A DNA stretch of 64,000 nt, taken from positions 8,246,001 to 8,310,000 of the forward strand of contig OW051495.1 in the NCBI GenBank assembly GCA_932521035.1, given 5' to 3'. This DNA comes from Oscheius dolichura (Eukaryota; Nematoda; Chromadorea; Rhabditida; Rhabditidae). A program made the position numbers and the translations under genes. A model generated the notes under the pieces. The model made no database searches, had not been told where the DNA came from, and saw only the letters and a program-made list of their open reading frames with translations. Positions 21,287-30,738 of the stretch are shown here, piece after piece (the stretch's first letter is position 1; each line of letters opens with the position of its first letter).

Positions 21287-23833
21287 CTAATTTTTCCGTC
21301 TTTTGGGTTGGGGTTCATAGTCTCCCGGTGAACAGAAGTCTGAAATACTATATATTGGAGGGTAGTCATGGGTTGGGCCAAGGATCGTTTGTAGGTAGAT
21401 GTATCTGCTCCAGACAATAGCAGATTTACACATTAATTGAGCCAGTGGTTTGTGATATTTCTCTGGGATTCCTAGAATTTTGAAGGTCTCATAGTTCTCT
21501 GTTCTCCAGCACCCAAGAGCACCTACTACTATGGTCCACAGTGACGCCTTTTTCCTGTTTTTATTCAGTTGGATAATATGATGATTGTATTTGGTAATCT
21601 TTTTCTGGTGGGCTCTTTCAAGGGCTTCTTCATCATATTCACCTGGGCAAGCAATGTCTACAATTATTATTTCCTCCGAAGAGGTGGGTGTTCGTCCTGA
21701 TCTAAATTGTAGGTCTGGTCTTTCATTATTGTCACTCCCTGGTACTGTTACGTCTTCTACGACTGTGTAGTGTGCCTTGTCGCTTAGCCGGCTTCCTTCT
21801 ACCAGGAGAGTTACGATACTATTATGCCTCAGGAGCATGAGGCGGTCGTTTGTTCTGCATCCGGATATTACATGTAGTAGAGTATTTAGATATTGAATAG
21901 GTTTGCATCTTTGGCATAGTTGTTCCTCTTTTTCGTATTTTCTCAGTAAACTCCATCCGGGTTCCCCGCTGAGCTTTATAGCTCGAATTCTGGCTGCATG
22001 TATAAACTCTGTTTGCTCTGGGTTTAAGTATACTGGTCCTTTCCCAAGGTAGAACCGACTTATTGGATCTTCTAGGGCCGCCTTTATGGTACCAGTGAGT
22101 GTTGATCGTTTTAACCATCCACTGAATACAGTTTCTTTATAGATTTTTGTCAGTATTTCAATGATTCGATCATAGTGGTTTTTCCCAAGCACAATGGGTA
22201 TTGTGGAGCCTATTTTCCTTATTATTAGTTCATATTCTCCCTTTTCATATCGGAGTCTAAAGGATTCAAAGATTCCTTGAGAATGTCGACCACTTGTCCC
22301 TTTTTTTGGTGTTGCTGTATGATGGTTGGTTGCCATTAGTAGTCTAGAGTGATTGACATCGTTGCACAGTTTCTAGTAGGAATTCTGCTTCTAGTTGTAG
22401 TAATTCACTCGATATGTCTTTTACAAAATGGTCTGTAGACCATAGACTTTGCATTAACGTTGCCGTTTGGTAAATTCTTGCCATATCATTGGCTGCAATA
22501 AAGTTTAGACAGCCTTTTTCTTTTGGAGAATAGAGATATTCAACTGCTACCATGGGAGAAACCCGTAGCGCCACTTTAATATATTTGGTAAGTAGGTTAG
22601 AAATCTCTTCCTCTGCATGCCTTGGGGTTTCCATATTGTAGTTTATAACTTGCTTTTGGATAGATGAATGTTTTGATTGCATCTAGTTTTTGTGCCAGAG
22701 TCAGACTACTACTGGTGATGGCTTCTCCTTGATCTTCAATCTTTTTCTTTAATTCGCCGAGTTAAGCCATTTTAGGCCCTATAGGGACTCCTAGGTATTT
22801 ATAGGGGGTATTGTCACCAACTCTTTGAATTTCTTTTCCTATGATTTCAATGCCTATTCTTCCTGTAAATCTACCTTTGTGTATTATGAGGGAGGCACAC
22901 TTGGTTGGTTTGAAAATTAGATTCAGATCGTGGGCTATAGAGACCCATTTATCCAAGTTTTCTTGTATATCATGGTGGTCATTGCTGATCAGTACAATAT
23001 TGTCAGCATATGCAAGGAAGGGAATTTCATGGTTTAATATCTTTGCTCCCTTGCTCTTCTTTGCATAGTATCGTAGGAGCGGTTCTAATGCGATATTGAA
23101 TAGTGTTGGGCTGATTGGATCTCCTTGCTTTACTCCTGTTTGTATAAGGATTGGTGGTGTTTGCCCTGCCTTCGTTGTGACAATAATATTGTTGTTCGTG
23201 TATATGTCTTTGATAATATGAATAATTTTGGTTGGGAATCCAAAGTTTATAAGGGAGTTTAGAATTAATTCATGAGGTACAGAGCCAAAAGCATTTTTGA
23301 GATCCAAAAATACTAAGGCTAGGTCATTCTTTTCTAATAGTGCATGGTTTATAAAATGGCGTAGTATGGTAATGTTAATTCCTGTTCCATTGAACTTCTG
23401 GAATCCTTTTTGTTGTGGGCTGGTAATTTCTTCTACTTTGGAGATTCTATTGTTCCATAGGGCCGAGTATATTTTATAAATTGTGGGTAATAGTGAAATT
23501 GGTCTCCAATTTCCTGTGTCATTCGGATCTCCCTCTTTACATAGTAATGTTATTTTATTGATTTTCCAGTGATTTGGTATCTTTTCATGGTGTCTGCATT
23601 CCTCAAAAATCCATCGTAGTATGAAGCATCCTGGGTCAATTTTCCTCCAATTATCGTATGTAAGCCCGTCAAACCCTGGTGAAGTGTCATGTGGTAGTTG
23701 CTTCATGATGTATTTGACTTCGTCTACTGATATGTCTTGGTCTATTTGGTTTGGGATGAGAACTTTTGGTAGATTAGAACATATATTTTCTATTTTCTTT
23801 GGATCTATTAATGGTTTTTTAGCATTATTTTCG
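21287..23833 (-). pseudogene. reverse transcriptase / restriction-like endonuclease of element A, decayed
   Basis: Three open segments, 23833-22762, 22682-22344 and 22336-21287, are interrupted by frame breaks near 22760-22684 and 22340. Conserved RT motifs are present (FLDLKNAFGSVPHELILNSL, GVKQGDPISPTLFNIALEP). The catalytic box reads YADN at 23010-22999 instead of YADD, so the second metal-binding Asp is lost. A CxxC...H...C zinc knuckle and the endonuclease core RPDLQF...IIIVDIACPGEYDEEAL follow, as in R2/NeSL-group elements. The protein is about 60% like element B by eye. Frame breaks plus the YADN change mark it as dead. Confidence 0.88.
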
Positions 23834-24139
23834 AGCAGAGAGGAACGCCTAAGCGAGCGCAAAAGCTCATGCTCTCGTGCCACCGAAGCGAGATCTGCCC
23901 AGATGGAACGAGAAGCACAGCAGCGGAGAGACAGGGAGGCAGAGCAGAGGAGAGAGATGGAAGCGCAAAAGCGCAGGATGCTGGAAGAGTGCAGGGACAG
24001 TATGCGGAAGGCAGAGCAGAGGGTGCGACAGTACGAAGAGCGGGAAAGGCAAAGGGAGAGCCAGCGACAGATGGAGAGACGTAAATGCGGCAACCATCTC
24101 GCCAGGAAATCCAGCGCTCGAACAATCTCAATTTATTGA
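23834..24139 (+). pseudogene. coiled-coil gene, copy 2, 5' part missing
   Basis: Homology to copy 1 starts abruptly at 23834 (AGCAGAGAGGAACGCC). The first exon and promoter are replaced by element A. From an in-frame ATG at 23903 the charged helix runs 78 residues to TGA at 24139 and ends SARTISIY, about 28 residues longer than copy 1. Without its own 5' end it is probably not expressed as such. Confidence 0.6.
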
Positions 24140-24697
24140 AAATTGCTGGAAAAGTCTTCTTGGAGGGGCAGTCCAAGGTGGAAGGCAGAGGGTCAGCAAC
24201 TTTTTGAGAAAACCCGAGAAGATAATCCTTATTCGTATCCTTAATAGCCCATCCGAGTAAGAGACTCGGAAAGAAGACGAGAAGACAAGAAGAAGGCAAG
24301 AAGAAGGCAAGAAAGAAGAACAGTACACAGTAATTTTTGCTGGGCCGAAGCCCTCATTTATTCTTCACCCGTCTCGCCCATCTAGGGATTGTACTCGATG
24401 GGGAGGTTCTTGCGGCGGACCATTCCATCGCCCTGGAACCACTCGCGGCGGAAATTCTTGGCGGCGCCATCAGGAGTGTTGGTCCACTCGATCGTGATGC
24501 GGTCGTTGTTGGTGTCCTCCTGGCCGTAGGCGAAGGCATCGCAGCTGACGGCCATGAGGGTCGCCTCCTTCGGATCAAGGACCTGCAAAATCCGGGATTA
24601 GAGGGGATTAAAAACAAAAATTTTGAGCGTCCGGGACGATTCAGCTAGCGAAAATGTAGAAAACTCACTCCGCAAGCGGGGTCAACTCCCAAACGCT
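23834..24697. repeat. segmental duplication, unit 2
   Basis: Partner of 19191-20050, running from the truncated coiled-coil gene to the MSP exon. Beyond about 24697 it continues as intact MSP sequence (to 24748), while unit 1 switches to element A. Confidence 0.9.
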
Positions 24698-25103
24698 TCA
24701 TGTTGGTGGTCTTAATTGCCCAACCAATACGGCGTGCAGAGGTATTGAAGCGGCGGGGCGAGACGGATGAGCATCTCTGCGGGGGTCGTTGGGCGCAGGG
24801 GAGGGGCGGGGTTCACAACTGACGAGGGGCCGGCGACGAGTCATCTCGAGTCCGGCGCTGCAGGGGCACCACGGCTGCAATAGCCCTCCACCTGCGCACC
24901 TTCCTCCGAGGGGCAGCAACGTAAAATTGGTATATTAGTTTAGTGTTAGTAATAAAAGTAAATAACTCTCCTTTTCATTGATTGGTGACTGGCCGCTTCT
25001 TTAGGGGTATGGTGGGTGGAATGGTATTTGGTATATTTTGTGGAATTTTTCTAAAAAAAAAGCGACTTTTACTTGGATTTTACAGGAATTTTCTAGCTTT
25101 CTA

Positions 25104-28100
25104 TTATTTTCTTGATTTTTTGTGAGGGGGGTTGCTTTGATTGGGTTTCCAATATCTTCCAAGACTGAATTGTGGTGGGCGTGCTGCATGATATGAGTCA
25201 CCGAGTACTGCGTCCCAATAAATATGTCTACTCCAGGATATGGCTGATTTACACATGAGTTGTGCTAATATTTTGTACATTTCTTGTGGAATACCGAGTG
25301 CTTTGAAAGTTTTATAATTATCAGGACGCCAACATCCTACGGTTCCAACGATTATAGTCCAGAGAGATACTTTTACTCTGGAGTCTTTTGCACTGAGTTC
25401 TCGGATATAGTCTGAATATTTTTCTATTTTTCTGTCATGAGCACGATCTAGGGCGTTTTCATCAAATTCTCCAGGACATGTTATGTCTACTAGTATTATT
25501 TCTGTTGGGTTGGCTAATCTGTCTCTTAGTTGTAGGTCTGGTCGTTTCTGTGATTTACTTTCTGCGACTACTGAGTCTTCTAGTAGAAAATATGCAGCTT
25601 TGCTACCAATCTTGGTGCCTTCTACTAATAGATGTAATATACTGTTGTGTCTCTCTGTTCTCAATGGATAATTGGTTTTACATAAAGATAGGACATGTAG
25701 TAGAGTGTTGTTGCAATTGGGGTGCCCCTCATTCCTGCATCTTTTGCATTCTTGTTGCACTTTGTTTAGCTGGTGTCTTTTGGCGTACCATGGTTCTCCA
25801 TTGAGAGATGTTGCACGTGTTCTGGCTTGATGGATAAATTTCTGATCGTTTGCTTCTAGATAAATAGGTCCTCTGCCTAGATAAAACCTGCTTATTGGAT
25901 CTTTTAAGGCTACTTTGATGATATTTGTGAGTTTAGAGTAACTGAGCCACAGTCTGAAGGTTGCTTCTTTGAATATATTGGATAGAATCTTTACTAGATT
26001 ATCTTTGTGGATTTCGGTGATTACCATAGGTGTAGGAGAACCTCTAATATGGATAATTAATTCATAATTAGAATTTGTATGGCGTAAAGTGAACTCTTCA
26101 AAGATACCTTGTGGGTAGCGCCCTTGGGATACTTGTCTCGTTGGTTGTGTTAGATTTTTGGCTGACATGAGTAGTCTGGATAACGGTTTATCATTCATTA
26201 GATGTAAACTGTCTTTCCTGAGCCATACTTCTATGAGTGTTTCTGCTGGAGGTAAATCAAGACCAATAAGTTGCTTTGCGTGTTGAAGGAGTATTCCTTC
26301 TGTTGTTTCTCTAACTATAGGATTGGGGGACCATAAATTCTTTAGTAATGCAGATGTATGTAGTATTGTTGTCCAGTTATAGATCGGTATAAAGTTAAGA
26401 CCTCCTTTTTCTTTTGGAGAGTATAGGTATTCAGCCGGAGCTCCCGTTGGGAGGTCTATGGCTACTTTAATTTGTCTTGTGATCGTTGCTCCAAGTTCTT
26501 CTTCTGCATATCTTTTTGGGTATGCATATTGTAGCTGGTAAGTCATTGTTGGGTATATGAAGGATTTCAGAGCATCTAATTTTTGGTGGGGTGTGAGGAG
26601 ACTATTTAGGATGGCAGATCCTTTCCTCTCTATTTCCTTTCCGAGGTCTTTTAATTCAGTCATTTTAGGTCCAATTGGGACACCGAGGTATGGGTATGCT
26701 AGTTCTTCTCCTATTCTTGGTAATGGTGTCTTTTGAATCGTGAATCCATTTCTCAGAGTTTGACAGCCGTCAAACAAGACAAAAGATGCACATTTGCTCG
26801 GTTTAAAGACTAGATTGACTTGACTTGCGATTTCTACTACTTTATCTAGGTCATTTTGGAGGTGTTGGACGTTTTGATTCAGTAGAACGATGTCATCTGC
26901 GTATGCTAGGAACGGTATTCTATGATTGAAAATACGTGCTCCTCGGCTTTTACGTGCGAAATGGCGAAGTATCGGCTCGAGGGCTATATTGAATAGTGCT
27001 GGGCTGATTGGATCCCCTTGTTTGACTCCTGCTAATATTGGAATCGGTAGTGTGCTACCTTTTTTTGTTACTACAATAATGTTGTTGTTTGTATATATAT
27101 CTTCGATAATATGGAGAATTCTGGTAGGGAAACCGAATTTGGTAAGTGCTGTAAGGATCAGCTCGTGTGGTACAGAGCCAAACGCATTTTTTAAGTCTAG
27201 AAATACCATGGTAAGATCTTTTCCTGTGAGTTGGGTGTGATGGATAAGATTTTGAAGAATGGAAATATTGCTATCTGTGCCAGTTCCTGGTTGGAACCCT
27301 GTCTGATGTGAGCTAATGACTCCTTCAATTTTACTCAGGCGGTGGTTCCAGAGCGCCGTGTAAATTTTGTATATCGTTGGGAGGAGTGAAATAGGTCTCC
27401 AATTAGATGTTTCATTTGGATCTCCTGCTTTATATAGCATATAGCAGTACCACTTTAGAGTTTTTCCAATGATCGGGAATTCGTTTGTGGATTCGACATT
27501 CTTCAAATATCCAACGAATTAGGACACCTTCTGGATCTATCGTTTTTCAATTTTCATAGGTGAGGCCGTCAATACCCGGGGTAGAGTCGTTAGGAAGTTT
27601 TTTCATCGTTTGTTTTACTTCTTCTGCTGTTATGGCTTGGTCAAAGTTTTTCGGGATAGTTAATGAGGGTAAAATTGAACAGAGATCATTTATTTGTTGC
27701 TGGTTAATTGTTGGTTTCTTTGAACTGTTCATAAAGTACTCATGAAGTTGATTGAGGGGGATTTCGCACTTGGGGTCTTCTTTTCCAAGGATAGCGTCTA
27801 CTGTCCGTTTTTTGTTTTGATAATAGCTTTTTACTATATCCATCTCAGATGAGAGGTGTGTTGGTTGCAAGGGTGTATATTTGGCAATTCGGTCTGTTTG
27901 TGTGCTCATATCGTTTGCTTCTTGAGGAGGAGGCATTGTTTTCATCTGAAGTTTTTCAAATTCTTTTACTCTTTTTCTAGTAATGTGAGCTACAGCTAAT
28001 TGACACATGTGTACTATCCATACGAATTGGTTGAAGAAACTTCCTCCTCGGAGGTAGTCCTGCATGTGCTGACTCATCCAAGATCCAAATTGGGTTATCA

Positions 28101-29858
28101 TGGGTCCTGTATCTACTTCTTCTTCTATTCGTCTTTTTAATCGAATTGGGGTAGAGATTTTCTGGGACATTAGTGGTTCAATAGCTTCTCTAGGGTTAAC
28201 GAGGATGGATTCCCCTCCTTGTGATTTTTGTTCTATGTTATATGCCGAAATCAGTTGGGCTCTCATGGCCGCTGCCGAAGGTACTTGGATTTTGTCTGCT
28301 TGAAGTCGGAATTGATGCGCTATCATTGCAAATATGCATATTATAGGGCCACAGTCAAATCCATTATTCTGTTTAGGGACTTCTTTGTAGAATGCCTCGG
28401 GGTTATGCCATATTACCTTGAGATCTCGGTCTATGGGTTCTTTGATGTGGGCTGGAATTTTGGTCGGTTGAAAGGGATCAAGGAATACTGCGTGACGTTC
28501 CGAGTTTTTTGATCTGATTACTATGAGTTTCCAATGGTTTCTCTCACATATGGGGAGGAGAGTCACCGGATTTTCATCGATTTCAGGTATCAGTAGAATT
28601 AGAGGATGGCGGGTTGCATGAATAAATGCCCATCTTGCTGGTTCAATGAGGTATAGATCAGTAATTTTTCTCATTGCCCAAAGGACTACTTCATCGGTGA
28701 ACCATGCCCCATATCCTGATTGGATAAAGAGGCATTCAAATCCTTTTTTGGGTTCTGGGGGTGATGCTGATGTTAAGGGAAGTCTGCTTTCTGGAGGATC
28801 TGAGATTAGAGGGCCAGATGTAATAGCGTCTGTTATGGTTTGTGGATAATTATTCGACTGGCTCTGTTCCGGGTGCACGATGCGGTTTGCCGAAATTCGT
28901 TTTAGTTTTTCTACCTCATTTGGTTGGATTGCCAGTTTGTTTATGGGTTTACCGTCTTTCATGATTCCTATTTCATGAGCTTTTCGACACGAACGAATGT
29001 GCTCAAATAATCCTCTTGAATTTTTATGTGGGAATGCACAGAGGCCGCAGACAAAGTCTCCTTCCCAAGGAGCCCTGACTACCGTCATCTCGTGCTGACT
29101 CATATGGTTGAGTATTGGATCATTCTTTGCATTGTAGGTTAGCGGTCTGTCGCTGATTTTCTCGTCACATATACGGCAGTAGAAGGCTACTGTTGGATCG
29201 ATTTTATGCAGGTATTTCAGGTGCTTGATGATTTCTACCCTAGAATCAGCTTCCGCTTTTGGGGAGGGAGTTTTGGTATAGCTGTTGCAGAAGTAACGGT
29301 TACAGTGGGCGGTACATTGGTAATATCTTGGAGTGGGAAAATATATTTGCAGGTGATATCCTTTACTAGTTTTAGTAAGGCGGATTTCCTCAGCGTCCGG
29401 AAGGGTTAGTACATGTTTTGTTTGGGATAGTGAATCTTCTTCGCTTTCATGTAGTATGTTTATATCTTCCTTACCTTTTTGAAGCTTTATGTCTTCTTGA
29501 GCCTTTTTAACTTCTTGAATCTTTTTATATTTTCTTTTTATCTTTTCTATTTCATTCGGACCACATTTTACCGGCGGGTCGTTACCGTCTCCCAAAAGAG
29601 GGAAGGTATTACCACATTTTTCAGGCGGGTAGTAACCTGTCCCCGAGGTAGGGATGGTATAACCACATTTAGCAGGCGGGTTGTAACCTGTCCCCGAGGT
29701 GGGGAAACCGCATTTAGAAGGCGGGTTGTAACCTTGGTCATTATTTCTGGGCTGAGTCCTCACCCGACCTGAAACTACATCTGCGTAGGTGAAGACACTG
29801 GTAGAAGAGGTTCTTCTTAGCGGGGCCTCTTCTCCTTCTTTTCCTGCAGAGCGTCTCC
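25104..29858 (-). pseudogene. element B polyprotein: zinc fingers, Ulp1-like protease, RT, endonuclease (two lesions)
   Basis: The frame is open from MSP exon 3 to a TGA at 27549-27547, which replaces the Trp found in element A (YDNW). Downstream, a 7-bp tandem duplication (27433-27439/27440-27446) shifts the frame. From there 800 codons run to 25104. Features: four NPPxKCG repeats (29733-29561); a Lys/Glu-rich helix; C2H2-like fingers (about 29315-28980); a C48/Ulp1 protease with His (28536), Asp (28479), Gln (28371) and Cys (28353) in NHWKLIVI, FLDPF and NNGFDCGP, triad complete; RT with FLDLKNAFGS and an intact YADD (26903-26892); zinc knuckle CKRC...HVLSLC; and endonuclease RPDLQL...IILVDITCPGEFDE. 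The first in-frame ATG lies only at 29103, after the first finger. Confidence 0.9.
29561..29733 (-). repeat. four coding repeats of about 17 codons (GYNPPxKCG)
   Basis: Units start at 29561, 29612, 29663 and 29708 on the + strand (51, 51 and 45 bp apart). Each encodes G-(Y/N)-x-PP-x-KCG followed by a Thr/Ser/Gly linker (PTSGT). They lie at the N-terminus of the element B frame. Each unit has one Cys, suggesting a disulfide or metal-linked array. Function is unknown. Confidence 0.85.
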
Positions 29859-30397
29859 TGATGTGATAAGTGTGCTTGTCGTCCTGAAAGTATCAGGTTA
29901 TTTGAAGAATTTGAACTGCAGCTTACGTAGGGCGAGTTGAACACAATTTTAGCCGAGGGCTGGGTTTGGATGTCTCCTGAAAAGAAAAAGATTAGTTTGG
30001 TTATGCTATATTCGTCGTTTTGATCGGCCAGACGGTTTTGAAGGTATTGAAGTGAGCTGATCATTCAAAAGGGTGGTTTCAATTGCCCCTGTTCTTGGAG
30101 TGATAGGTGTGCCCGTCAAAATTCAAAAGGAGTAAGAGGCGGGCTGGCAAAGATTTGCAGCCCAATTTTGGTGCCAGGTTCAGAATGCATTTGCAAACAG
30201 ACAAAAGGGAAGTCAAGAGAAAGGTGTTTCAAAAGAGAGAACCGAGGAAGCAAAGAAGAAGAAACGCTAAAAAGAAATATTGAGCTCACCGGGGGGAACG
30301 GATTGAGTCATGTTGACAGTCGATGTCGTTGGGTTGATGAGGAGACCGACCCGCACGCTTTTATACTTCGTTTAGAAGCAAAATTTGACATGTTAAA

Positions 30398-30690
30398 GAG
30401 AGAGAAGCAGATTGGCGAATACCAAATATGGGTATGCTAATGAGGGAGAAGCAGAGTGGTCGAAACAGACAGGGAGAGAAGCAGAAGGAGATTAGCAGAC
30501 AGAAGAGAAGCAGAAACAGACGGTATGGTTGAGGAGAGAGAAGCAGAATGGGATTAAACAGACGGTACTTGACAGGGAGAGAAGCAGAAACAGGCAGTAT
30601 GGTCCCAGAGGGAGAAGCAGACCGCAATTCGGCAGGCAGTACCGGCCAAGGAAGAGAAGCAGAAACACGAAGGATTTCAGAAGCCGGAGA
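30398..30690. repeat. degenerate minisatellite with GAGAAGCAGA core
   Basis: The decamer GAGAAGCAGA recurs eight times at roughly 25-45-bp spacing, often followed by AACAGACGGTATGG-like sequence. It lies between MSP exon 1 (start 30311) and the glutamine synthetase 3' end, that is, in the upstream region of the MSP gene. Confidence 0.8.
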
Positions 30691-30738
30691 AAATAAATAG
30701 AGCACTGTTTATTCTGCTTCCAAATTATATACAACAGT

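Larger units (their letters stand above)
20051..23833 (-). mobile_element. NeSL-type non-LTR retrotransposon A, 5'-truncated, inside an MSP exon
   Basis: Read leftward from 23833, the element begins abruptly just before its reverse-transcriptase domain, carries RT and a restriction-like endonuclease domain, then a spliced passenger gene (21147-20324), then a GC-rich 3' tail (about 20235-20051). That tail aligns with the tail of element B (24910-24749): both have an ATGCTNxTCCGT stretch followed by CCCCGC. It lies in the same orientation as the MSP gene it entered. At its 3' edge the 9-mer AGCGTTTGG (minus strand) is tandemly repeated (20059-20051 and 20050-20042), one copy belonging to MSP. 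The N-terminal zinc fingers and protease seen in B are missing here. Confidence 0.85.
24749..29858 (-). mobile_element. NeSL-type non-LTR retrotransposon B, nearly full length
   Basis: About 5.1 kb in the sense orientation of the host MSP gene. Domain order is that of NeSL elements: Cys/His zinc fingers, a Ulp1-like cysteine protease, reverse transcriptase, CCHC knuckle and restriction-like endonuclease, followed by a 350-bp 3' region with a GC-rich terminal 150 bp. There is no long poly-A tail. The 5' edge is at MSP codon 33 and the 3' edge just before the [11 protein letters not shown] codons. No target-site duplication is evident; a short target deletion is more likely. C. elegans NeSL-1 is known to insert in spliced-leader genes, so an MSP target is different. 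The 5' end may be truncated, since no start codon is seen near it. Confidence 0.9.
24382..30311 (-). pseudogene. msp: major sperm protein gene split by retrotransposon B (copy 2)
   Basis: All MSP parts are present, but a 5.1-kb element sits in the third exon. Exon 1 is 30311-30290 (MTQSVPPG), exon 2 is 29976-29927 (DIQTQPSAKIVFNSPY) and exon 3 starts at 29883 (DDKHTYHI, to about 29859). The element then runs 29858-24749. Exon 3 resumes at about 24748 ([20 protein letters not shown], to 24669), and the last exon is 24582-24382, ending [11 protein letters not shown]. Splice phases (1, 0 and 0) match between parts. About six target bases seem to be missing at the insertion, judged from the usual MSP codons there. 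The intact gene would encode the standard 127-residue sperm cytoskeleton protein. Confidence 0.93.

Noticed and set aside
23834..24093. Leu/Ser/Cys-rich open frame on the minus strand fused in frame to the RT of element A
   Set aside because: It is the antisense shadow of the Glu/Arg-rich coiled-coil gene; the same antisense frame exists at copy 1 without any RT. The true element sequence starts at 23833.
28250..29763. Element B N-terminal region as an independent host protease gene
   Set aside because: It runs uninterrupted toward the RT domain, and the order of domains matches NeSL elements.
30398..30690. CRISPR-like array
   Set aside because: Spacing is irregular, repeats are 10 bp and degenerate, and the organism is a eukaryote; this is a minisatellite.
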